Assembly: GCA_023409975.1 (NCBI GenBank)
Contig: JAEYQO010000050.1
Location: forward strand, 1-5,493
Length of the DNA: 5,493 bases
Reading direction: 5' to 3'
From: Bacteroidota bacterium
Lineage (GTDB): Bacteria; Bacteroidota; Bacteroidia; Chitinophagales; Chitinophagaceae
The notes below the pieces were generated by a model. It was not told where the DNA came from. It saw only the letters and a program-made list of their open reading frames with translations, and searched no databases. Positions 1 to 5,351 of this stretch are shown here, in pieces (position 1 is the first letter of the stretch; every line of letters begins with the position of its first letter). The translations under genes were made by a program, and so were the position numbers.

Positions 1-1
1 G

Positions 2-1351
2 AGCAACCATCCTAATGGCTGGGTGGTGCAGGCCAATGCTGTGGACAATGGGATCAGCTATACGCTGGACCTGAGCGGAGAGCCTGCGACCGGTGTGCTG
101 GCATTCCATCACCTGCATATGGATACGAATATGGCGCAGCAGCAGGTGGGCTTTGACCTGGAGCTTGGCGATGGGTTCCAGGCGCAGATGCGGGTGCGGC
201 AGTACTATAATAATTCAGAGGACTTGTTTTATGATATCGTGAGCTGGAAGAACATCACCACCGGAGGGGCGCAGTCGCTGACCATCAACGTGGACAAAAA
301 CGCAGTAGCCAATGCGGGCAAGACCATCCTGGAGGTGAAGTTCTTACCACCCCGTGGCCAGCAGACCTTCCCGACCGGCACCACCCCCATCATCGACCGG
401 CCCTGGCTGACGAATACGACCCTTGTTCCGGAGAACAGGGTAGTGACGGTTTGTGATGAGAAGGACCAGTATAGGTTTGGGTTTAATGGGATGGAGAAGG
501 ATAATGAGGCGAAGGGGCTGGGGAATAGTTTGGATTTCGGTGCACGCATATATGATACGAGATTGGGAAGGTGGTTAAGTGTGGATAATGTCAAGAAGGC
601 TGATGTTAGTTCCTATCAGTTTGGTTTGAATAGTCCAATAATATTTGTAGATCCCGATGGAAATGACGAGTATACATTTCATGCCGATGGGACGTGGAGT
701 GTCGTGAGAGCAAAAGGGCCTGATGTATTTAAGAAGCAGGATGTTAAAGATGGCGTGTATCGTGTAATGAATTCTAGACTTCCTGAGAACTTCAATCTAT
801 CCGCCTTTGGGAAGCTTCAAGATCTTAATTTTATTGCGCAGTTTGCGCTGGATAATGAAACTTTCAATGAGGATATTAACTCACACCAAGGGGAAGGTGA
901 GGCTGCTGAAGCTCATGATGAATTGGCATATTATGCGTGGGGATATGCGATAGTAACTGCTGCTGATCGAGCATCTGATGTTCTTTCTTTTGGCGGTAAA
1001 GCTGCCGCTAAGAAGGTTGCCATGAAGTCGATGGATGAGATGATTGATGCGGCAGAGAATGCAACGAAAGCTGTTAAAAAGGCACTAAGTAGCGTTTCCT
1101 CAGATAAAAGCAGTCGTATTTATAAACTATATAAAGTGGTTGATAGGAAAACAGGAGAGCTGCGTAAATGGGGACACACAACGATGGAAAGCTTGAAAGA
1201 TAGGTATAAAGGCACGAAGTATTTAGACAAAAATGACATAATTGAAGTAGATCGGGGGTCGCGAGAAAAAATCCTGCCAAAAGAAAGACACAAAATTAAA
1301 ACAAATCCAGGTCCTGACAATAAAGAGCGTTGGCGTGGAAAGAAAAAATGA
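2..1351 (+). CDS. Rhs-family polymorphic toxin, 3' part, with a GIY-YIG-like nuclease tip (5' end outside window)
   Basis: The frame is open from the first bases, so this is the C-terminal part (449 codons seen) of a larger gene. A GTG at 23 would be an artificial start. Three parts are visible. Nt 2 to about 470 is a GC-rich Rhs trunk segment. About nt 471-661 is the Rhs-associated core, running FGFNGMEKDNEAKG, LDFGARIYDTRLGRWLSVD, then NSPIIFVDPDG. The rest is an AT-rich variable tip. The last 78 codons (about 1115-1348) fit a GIY-YIG endonuclease pattern: YKLYKV, then KWGHT around 1166-1180 in place of YIG, Arg at 1202, Glu at 1283 and Asn at 1304 in TNPGP. Rhs proteins form a shell that encloses and releases the C-terminal toxin, and a nuclease would act on nucleic acid in a target cell. 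The core is slightly atypical (SVDNVKK rather than SVDPL). The Rhs call is firm; the nuclease fold is a motif-level inference and needs a profile search. Confidence 0.88.
   Translation, partial: SNHPNGWVVQANAVDNGISYTLDLSGEPATGVLAFHHLHMDTNMAQQQVGFDLELGDGFQAQMRVRQYYNNSEDLFYDIVSWKNITTGGAQSLTINVDKNAVANAGKTILEVKFLPPRGQQTFPTGTTPIIDRPWLTNTTLVPENRVVTVCDEKDQYRFGFNGMEKDNEAKGLGNSLDFGARIYDTRLGRWLSVDNVKKADVSSYQFGLNSPIIFVDPDGNDEYTFHADGTWSVVRAKGPDVFKKQDVKDGVYRVMNSRLPENFNLSAFGKLQDLNFIAQFALDNETFNEDINSHQGEGEAAEAHDELAYYAWGYAIVTAADRASDVLSFGGKAAAKKVAMKSMDEMIDAAENATKAVKKALSSVSSDKSSRIYKLYKVVDRKTGELRKWGHTTMESLKDRYKGTKYLDKNDIIEVDRGSREKILPKERHKIKTNPGPDNKERWRGKKK
72..540 (+). repeat. Rhs trunk/core block, copy 1 of a direct repeat
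   Basis: This block matches 2000-2468 at a constant offset of 1928 with no indels. A manual count gives about 41 mismatches in 469 bp, or roughly 91% identity. The best-conserved stretches are about 241-360 and 421-540. Similarity starts sharply at TGAGCGGAGAGCCTGCGACC and fades at DNA level after the LDFG codons, although the protein still resembles the other copy up to the closing D.[DN]G motif. Many differences are synonymous, which suggests both copies evolved as coding sequence. The block is long and similar enough to support homologous recombination between the two genes. Confidence 0.95.
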
Positions 1352-1355
1352 TCTT

Positions 1356-1805
1356 ATGAAGATTTTAGGTTACTCCTCTTATTCAAATGAGGAACAGTAC
1401 CAGAATGTATTACGAGCCTTCAGAGCAATCTCCGAGACTACAGAGAGAGTACAAAACAGGAACGAATATGGAACGGGGTTAGAAACGTTGTTAATTTTTT
1501 ACAATTTCGAAGCTGTTCCGGATGAGTTTGCCGAAACGGATTTTCTACAGAGGAAGTTTGAAGTACAACGCTATAACTCAAAAGAAAAATCTTTGCGTAT
1601 AAACGTTTTTGTTGGGTATGATGAGCTGACAAACAGAAGTTATGAGGAGCAGGTAACTTTTTATTTCAACACTACAATGCAAGCATTAAAAATGGTAAAA
1701 GAAAAATTTGCCAAACGTAAGAATCCAGATGTTGAAGTGGATTTTGAAAAGCTGCAAAATGATATCCGGAAAGGCTTTCTACAGGCTTTTGATTGGCTAC
1801 ACTAA
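1356..1805 (+). CDS. Probable cytoplasmic immunity protein for the upstream nuclease-like toxin
   Basis: A protein of about 149 residues, starting MKILGYSSYS. I do not recognise its family. It has no signal peptide or membrane segment. It is rich in charged and aromatic residues, with a central probable beta region (SLRINVFVGYDE, then VTFYFNT) followed by Lys/Glu-rich helices and the C-terminal end AFDWLH. It lies directly behind the toxin tip: the chosen ATG at 1356 is four bases past the toxin stop and follows an A-rich stretch, as is common in Bacteroidota. A GTG at 1335 would overlap the toxin by 17 bases and add seven residues (MERKNDL); I cannot exclude it. Position, small size, low GC and cytoplasmic character all fit the immunity protein that protects the producer from the toxin. 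That role is inferred from context alone. Confidence 0.72.
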   Translation: MKILGYSSYSNEEQYQNVLRAFRAISETTERVQNRNEYGTGLETLLIFYNFEAVPDEFAETDFLQRKFEVQRYNSKEKSLRINVFVGYDELTNRSYEEQVTFYFNTTMQALKMVKEKFAKRKNPDVEVDFEKLQNDIRKGFLQAFDWLH

Positions 1806-1832
1806 TTTTGAAGTAGATGGTTCACGCATCGA

Positions 1833-1892
1833 AGAGGGTTTCAACTAATAGCTTGAGGTGAATCAGGTAGGCGTCCTATGCAGATTTGTTAT
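1833..1892 (+). repeat. Conserved non-coding repeat, copy 1, upstream of the second Rhs module
   Basis: This shares two blocks with 5268-5338. The left block, 1833-1860, is 28/28 identical (it contains GGGTTTCAACTAATAGCTTG). The right block, 1864-1887, is 23/24 identical (it contains GCGTCCTATGCAGATTT). They are separated by 3 bases here and 14 in the other copy. The right block holds a small hairpin, TAGG-CGT-CCTA (1868-1878); in the other copy the one change turns an A-T pair into G-T, so pairing survives. AATCAGG (1861-1867) can pair with CCTGATT (1907-1913), enclosing the core. No convincing open frame crosses the element. It follows an immunity gene and precedes an Rhs restart. It could be a structured RNA, a recombination boundary, or a remnant of a common ancestral cassette end. 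Confidence 0.85.
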
Positions 1893-1916
1893 CAGGATGT
1901 CTGAACCCTGATTTTT
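1891..1916 (+). terminator. Possible weak intrinsic terminator after the first toxin/immunity pair
   Basis: ATCAGG (1891-1896) pairs with CCTGAT (1907-1912) across a 10-base loop. A run of five T residues (1912-1916) follows. The stem is only six pairs with three G-C, so it is marginal. CCTGAT can also pair with the upstream AATCAGG at 1861-1867, giving two mutually exclusive folds. The position, about 85 bases past the immunity stop, suits a transcript end. No matching T-run follows the second repeat copy, so this is not a constant part of the repeat. Confidence 0.35.
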
Positions 1917-1947
1917 GCAAGATGAAAAAGATGAACAAGATTAATTA

Positions 1948-3291
1948 TTGACCAAGAAAGAACAAGACAAAATTACACACGCAGTAATTGGCAGTGCAAT
2001 GAGCGGAGAGCCTGCGACCGGTGTGCTGGCGGTCCACCACCTGCATATGGATACGAATATGGCGCAGCAGCAGGTGGGCTTTACCCTGGAGCTGGGTCAG
2101 GGCTTTCAGGCACAGATGCGGGTGCGGCAGTATTATAATAATTCCGAAGACTTGTTTTATGATGTGGTAAGCTGGAAGAACATCACCACCGGAGGGGCGC
2201 AGTCGCTGACCATCAATGTGGACAAGAATGCAGTGGCCAATGCAGGTAAGACCATCCTGGAGGTGAAATTCTTACCACCCCGTGGCCAGCAAACCTTCCC
2301 TCGTAACACCACCCCCATCATTGACCGGCCCTGGCTGACAAACACCACCCTTGTTCCGGAGAACAGAGTAGTGACGGTTTGTGATGAGAAGGACCAGGAT
2401 AGGTTTGGGTTTAATGGAATGGAGAAGGATAATGAGGCGAAGGGGCTGGGGAATAGCTTGGATTTTGGAGCGAGGATTTTGGACACGAGGATTGCGAGAC
2501 TGGGTATGTCTGTCGATCCATTGTTCAAAGATTATCCAAGCCAATCTCCGTATCTGTATGCAGGTAACAATCCGATCTTTTATATCGATGAGAACGGAGA
2601 AAAGAAAACAACTTATTTAACAATAGTTGACGAACGTAGCGGCACTACCACAATAATCAAGATGGTTGCACCGGGATTAATAGCACGCTCTACAAAAAGT
2701 ATGCATTCCGAAATTAGGACATGGAACTGGTTTGATTATTCACAGGATGTGAAAGTTACGATCAACAAAGACGGTAAGGTTACTTCAGAATTCTCCGAGC
2801 CTGTTGTAGGCGCATACAGAACAAATACTTTCTTCAGAAGCGAAATGGCAGCGCGCGAAGACGTTGGAGAGAATAAGGTAAAGGATAAACGAACCTTTGG
2901 CGGATGGATTGGAACATCTTCTAGCGGAGGTGGTGATGATAACAATTTTAATCCGAGTGCAGGTAATGGCAGTAGATTCGTGGATTACGGTTCATTACTG
3001 AACGCGTTTAAAATGGTGAACATGACTAACAATAATTATGGTCCTGATGGAATACTAAGTGCAATCAATTATTTAAATAATGCTGTGGATGCCGCATTGG
3101 ATGAAAGTAAACCGCTAACACCGGTAACCATAAATGGAAGGTCATCAGGGAAAGTCAAAGTTGAACAATGTGAATCTTGTGGAACTTATGGACAAGATGG
3201 GCAAATTATTGATGATACTTCCGGTATGGGGATAACACCTGAAAATACTGAACGTAAATCTTTAGAACAGTTTCATGGAAATAATAGATAA
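1948..3291 (+). CDS. Headless Rhs module (orphan Rhs-CT) with an unrecognised C-terminal toxin domain
   Basis: Residues 18 to about 174 repeat the trunk and core of the first Rhs gene. The core continues through ARILDTRIARLGMSVDPL, SPYLYAGNNPI and IDENG (D at residue 214). The remaining 233 residues share nothing obvious with the first gene's tip. They include a beta-rich stretch (YLTIVDERSGTTTIIKMV), a Gly/Ser/Asp/Asn linker near SSSGGGDDNN, and near the end a CESC pair (Cys408, Cys411). No catalytic motif is recognised. The N-terminus is odd: the frame opens after a TAA at 1942 and has only a TTG at 1948, giving 17 non-homologous residues (TKKEQDKITHAVIGSA); an ATG at 1999 sits exactly at the homology boundary. 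The module lacks the large Rhs shell and any delivery domain, so it is probably a silent cassette that serves as a donor for tip exchange. The Rhs part is certain; the start codon and expression are doubtful. Confidence 0.8.
   Translation: MTKKEQDKITHAVIGSAMSGEPATGVLAVHHLHMDTNMAQQQVGFTLELGQGFQAQMRVRQYYNNSEDLFYDVVSWKNITTGGAQSLTINVDKNAVANAGKTILEVKFLPPRGQQTFPRNTTPIIDRPWLTNTTLVPENRVVTVCDEKDQDRFGFNGMEKDNEAKGLGNSLDFGARILDTRIARLGMSVDPLFKDYPSQSPYLYAGNNPIFYIDENGEKKTTYLTIVDERSGTTTIIKMVAPGLIARSTKSMHSEIRTWNWFDYSQDVKVTINKDGKVTSEFSEPVVGAYRTNTFFRSEMAAREDVGENKVKDKRTFGGWIGTSSSGGGDDNNFNPSAGNGSRFVDYGSLLNAFKMVNMTNNNYGPDGILSAINYLNNAVDAALDESKPLTPVTINGRSSGKVKVEQCESCGTYGQDGQIIDDTSGMGITPENTERKSLEQFHGNNR
2000..2468 (+). 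repeat. Rhs trunk/core block, copy 2 of a direct repeat
   Basis: Ungapped match to 72-540 at about 91% identity by manual count. The clustered differences are at 2105-2125 and 2292-2301. Upstream of 2000 the two genes share nothing obvious, so this is a sharp recombination or duplication boundary. Confidence 0.95.
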
Positions 3292-3973
3292 AGTGTTTCT
3301 GTGTTTATTGATCTGGTGTTGGGGATGTAATAATACAATGCAAAAACCTCTTGTATCCGAAGAAGGGAAGTATTTGGGTGATAGTATTTTTGTCGATGGG
3401 CAGCTTGTGAGAATTGTCATCAGAGATAGTACGATGTGCATAGACAGCATGGTCTTTGAACGTGATAAATCCTATAAGAATCATTTAAAGTCCTTCCAAA
3501 CCTATATGAATGGGAAGAGAGTTTTCGAAAATATCAGCTATTATAAAAACGGCAATCCAGAGCAGTATTGGTTTATAGGTGATGCCAACAAAGAGAGCTT
3601 TTATAGAATCAAGTACGATCGTAGCGGCAACATCATCAACGCAGAAGGGAGATTATTTTTTCAGGGCTACGTTGATAAAATTGATCCACAGACGTTAGAG
3701 GTAAAAGATGATGGTAAAAGAATGGAGATCAAAGTGTTCCATCCGAAGCCACCCAAATGCACTGCATCGTTGTTCGTTAGAATGGATGACGATAAATTAT
3801 ACGATGTCTTTCAACCTAATGAGCACATTCCATTTCTGAAACAAGTGTGGGTTGATACGAGAGTTGGAAATAAACCTTGGAGTGAAATCGACATTTGGTT
3901 TGAAGTGCAACCCGATGGAATTGATACCGTTTTTCGTTACAATAAACCTTTGTTTTTTAAAGTCGTTCAATAG
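3275..3973 (+). CDS. Probable lipoprotein, likely immunity partner of the second Rhs module
   Basis: A 232-residue protein that overlaps the preceding toxin by 17 bases. The N-terminus has a hydrophobic stretch (VFLCLLIWCWGC) ending in a lipobox-like Cys18. The -1 Gly is good, but Trp at -2 and Cys at -3 are unusual, so signal peptidase II cleavage is likely rather than certain. The mature part has repeated Tyr/Gly/Asn-rich segments such as ISYYKNGNPEQYWF and IKYDRSGNIINAEG. These resemble the MORN-like variant repeats of YwqK-type proteins, but I cannot assign it firmly. A beta-rich C-terminal half ends NKPLFFKVVQ. Residues after Cys18 (NNTMQK) are not a strongly acidic surface-export tag, so a periplasm-facing anchor is the simplest guess. 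An envelope-located partner would imply that its toxin acts in the periplasm or on the membrane. The immunity role is inferred from gene order. Confidence 0.75.
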   Translation: MEIIDKVFLCLLIWCWGCNNTMQKPLVSEEGKYLGDSIFVDGQLVRIVIRDSTMCIDSMVFERDKSYKNHLKSFQTYMNGKRVFENISYYKNGNPEQYWFIGDANKESFYRIKYDRSGNIINAEGRLFFQGYVDKIDPQTLEVKDDGKRMEIKVFHPKPPKCTASLFVRMDDDKLYDVFQPNEHIPFLKQVWVDTRVGNKPWSEIDIWFEVQPDGIDTVFRYNKPLFFKVVQ

Positions 3974-4002
3974 TGGCTAGAAGGTTTGCCTAACGAGGAG
4001 GT

Positions 4003-4674
4003 ATGGGCCTGGTCGCTATACCTCCGAAAGAATGGAAAGTGACTGTAACAGAAAAGGGAAAGGAGGTGTCATGTACAATAGTGTTGGTAAATATGTCGTC
4101 GCTAACAGAGAAGCAAGTTGCTTTATTAGTAAAGCAAACGAAAAAAGATTTTGAAAAGTACTTTTCCGGTAAAGATGTTTCAGCTACTCTCAATGTTAAG
4201 GTGATAAATCACCCAACTGCCAAGCAGGCAGCGGCACTTATGGCTAACCCACAAAAAACAATTTATGTGGCATTATTCGATGGAATCGGGAAAAAGAATG
4301 AAGAAGGTAACGTTACTGGCGGCGCAGCAATGATGTATGATGGAGGGTCACAAGCAAATGCAATACCGATTTTTACTGGTGATCAAGATAGAAGGTATAG
4401 TATTTGGACTTTGTCGAATGTAATTAATCATGAGTTAGGACATACAGGAGGTTTGCAGCATGTTTGGCAAAGAGGAAGCACAGCTGATGCAAGAATGGAT
4501 ATAAATAAAGCAAAGCAAGATAGTAATGTAACAGATAATCTAATGAATTCCGAGGAAAACCCGAATGTTGGTGACAGGCCATCACAAAATGGAGATCCAT
4601 TAATTGAAAAGGAGCGAACAGTAACAGAGGGACAGAAGAATAAGGTAATAGAAACTGTAGAGCATGAACAATAA
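4003..4674 (+). CDS. Metzincin-type zinc metallopeptidase, orphan toxin domain without Rhs core
   Basis: A 223-residue protein with the extended zinc motif HELGHTGGLQH: ligands His143, His147 and His153, catalytic Glu144. It is followed at residue 181 by the Met of NLMNS, suitable for the Met-turn that defines metzincins. Upstream, a TIYVALFDG strand and a Gly/Ala-rich loop lead into the active-site helix (SIWTLSNVIN). It has no signal peptide, so as it stands the product would remain in the cytoplasm. The size and the overlapping lipoprotein gene downstream suit a peptidase toxin domain normally carried at the end of an Rhs or similar protein. An in-frame TAA at 3991 sits just before the start, and GGAGG (3997-4001) is only one base from the ATG, too close to work well. 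This suggests a cut-off tip with an accidental start. The peptidase fold is well supported; the toxin role is inferred from context. Confidence 0.82.
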   Translation: MGLVAIPPKEWKVTVTEKGKEVSCTIVLVNMSSLTEKQVALLVKQTKKDFEKYFSGKDVSATLNVKVINHPTAKQAAALMANPQKTIYVALFDGIGKKNEEGNVTGGAAMMYDGGSQANAIPIFTGDQDRRYSIWTLSNVINHELGHTGGLQHVWQRGSTADARMDINKAKQDSNVTDNLMNSEENPNVGDRPSQNGDPLIEKERTVTEGQKNKVIETVEHEQ

Positions 4675-5107
4675 TATGGGAGTATTAGTTTTCGTTATTC
4701 TTTTGACGGCATGTACGTCACATCCTAATGGCACCTATAGCGCATTGGATAAATACGAAATTGTTTATGCTGCAACACATACTGACAGTGCATGTGAAGA
4801 TCAATCGGGCAAACAACAGGCGACGGTGTCTTTTTCTAACGAGTGGAATGATTCCGTTGTTGTTGTCGTAAATGATAATAAGGTTTTTGATAGCAGAATA
4901 GTTACAGAGGGATCAACTGCTGTAACTGGCAAAGGGTTTACACTAAATGGAGAAAAATACAGTATAGATACGATTAATGTTTTTATCGTGAATGAAAAAA
5001 GGCGGTTCAGGTTTAATGTGAACTACTTATATAGCTATATCAAGCTCTACAAGGTTGGCGATAGTGTAAGAGTGTATGAGACAAATTGCACGACATTGCT
5101 TTATTAA
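4664..5107 (+). CDS. Small lipoprotein, probable immunity protein for the metallopeptidase
   Basis: A 147-residue protein whose ATG overlaps the peptidase gene by 11 bases. It has a clear lipoprotein signal: a hydrophobic core (VLVFVILL) and lipobox LTAC with Cys17. An alternative ATG at 4676 would leave the signal intact. The mature part is beta-rich (ATVSFSNEW, SVVVVVNDNKVF, FRFNVNYLY, YIKLYKVGDSVRVYE), suggesting a small beta-sandwich. It has just two other cysteines, Cys44 and Cys142, which could form a disulphide, consistent with an oxidising periplasm. Overlapping stop and start codons suggest coupled translation with the peptidase. Lipoprotein partners are known for peptidase-type polymorphic toxins, so it probably binds and blocks the peptidase at the envelope. 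I do not recognise the family. The lipoprotein assignment is strong; the partner role is inferred. Confidence 0.8.
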   Translation: MNNNMGVLVFVILLTACTSHPNGTYSALDKYEIVYAATHTDSACEDQSGKQQATVSFSNEWNDSVVVVVNDNKVFDSRIVTEGSTAVTGKGFTLNGEKYSIDTINVFIVNEKRRFRFNVNYLYSYIKLYKVGDSVRVYETNCTTLLY

Positions 5108-5193
5108 TAGGAGGTGGTACAAATATTTCCAGTGTAAGAGGACGAGTAGCCCGCCATGTTGCAGATGTCTTAAATTCACTGGTGGGAATCTGA
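5080..5193 (+). other. Possible coding remnant in the spacer after the third pair
   Basis: This frame overlaps the end of the lipoprotein gene and runs to a TGA at 5191. It encodes a plausible peptide tail (GGGTNISSVRGRVARHVADV followed by LNSLVGI) with amphipathic helix character. It has no good start codon of its own. It may be the cut-off end of another toxin tip, or chance. The rest of the spacer, about 5194-5267, shows no gene, tRNA or clear hairpin. A longer frame at 5076-5291 runs through the repeat in low-complexity Arg/Cys-rich translation and looks spurious. Confidence 0.22.
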
Positions 5194-5267
5194 TAAGACG
5201 ACTCAAAGGTATTAATTCGACTGGTAGTGTATCAATAGTGTGTTTGGCTCTTGAAAACGTTGTCTAT

Positions 5268-5338
5268 AGAGGGTTTCAACTAATAGCTTGAGGTGTTTAG
5301 CCTTGAAGCCAGGTGGGCGTCCTATGCAGATTTACTAT
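5268..5338 (+). repeat. Conserved non-coding repeat, copy 2, upstream of the third Rhs-like frame
   Basis: The left block 5268-5295 is identical to 1833-1860. The right block 5310-5333 matches 1864-1887 with one change, and the shared TAT that follows ends at 5338. Fourteen extra bases (5296-5309) separate the blocks. TTAGCCT (5297-5303) can pair with AGGCTAA (5345-5351), enclosing the right block much as AATCAGG/CCTGATT does in copy 1, but with a different sequence. A second possible hairpin is GAGGC (5344-5348) with GCCTC (5361-5365). The element again lies between an immunity gene and an Rhs-like frame. Confidence 0.85.
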
Positions 5339-5351
5339 TTTGAGAGGCTAA

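Noticed and set aside
229..594. 121-codon reverse-strand frame, and its equivalent at 2157-2528
   Set aside because: Antisense to the Rhs coding block and present in both copies only because the block is duplicated. The strongly coding + strand explains it.
1833..1892. Integron attC site or CRISPR repeat as explanation for the two-copy element
   Set aside because: The ends do not fit the RYYYAAC/GTTRRRY attC consensus, and there are only two copies 3.4 kb apart with no spacer array.
2381..2620. 79-codon + frame rich in Arg and Met inside the second Rhs module
   Set aside because: Out-of-frame reading of the GC-rich core; composition is not protein-like.
4061..4154. AGGAGGTGTC followed by ATG at 4071, a very good ribosome-site look-alike
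   Set aside because: It opens only a 27-codon frame inside the metzincin gene, in a different frame. Probably chance.
5076..5291. 71-codon + frame spanning the end of the lipoprotein gene and the second repeat
   Set aside because: It starts inside the lipoprotein gene, reads as an Arg/Cys-rich chain, and its end lies in the repeat that is non-coding in copy 1.
5221..5345. Bacteroidota promoter (TTTG then TAnnTTTG) upstream of the third Rhs-like frame
   Set aside because: Only near matches such as CTATTTTG at 5335-5342, with no correctly spaced -33 element.
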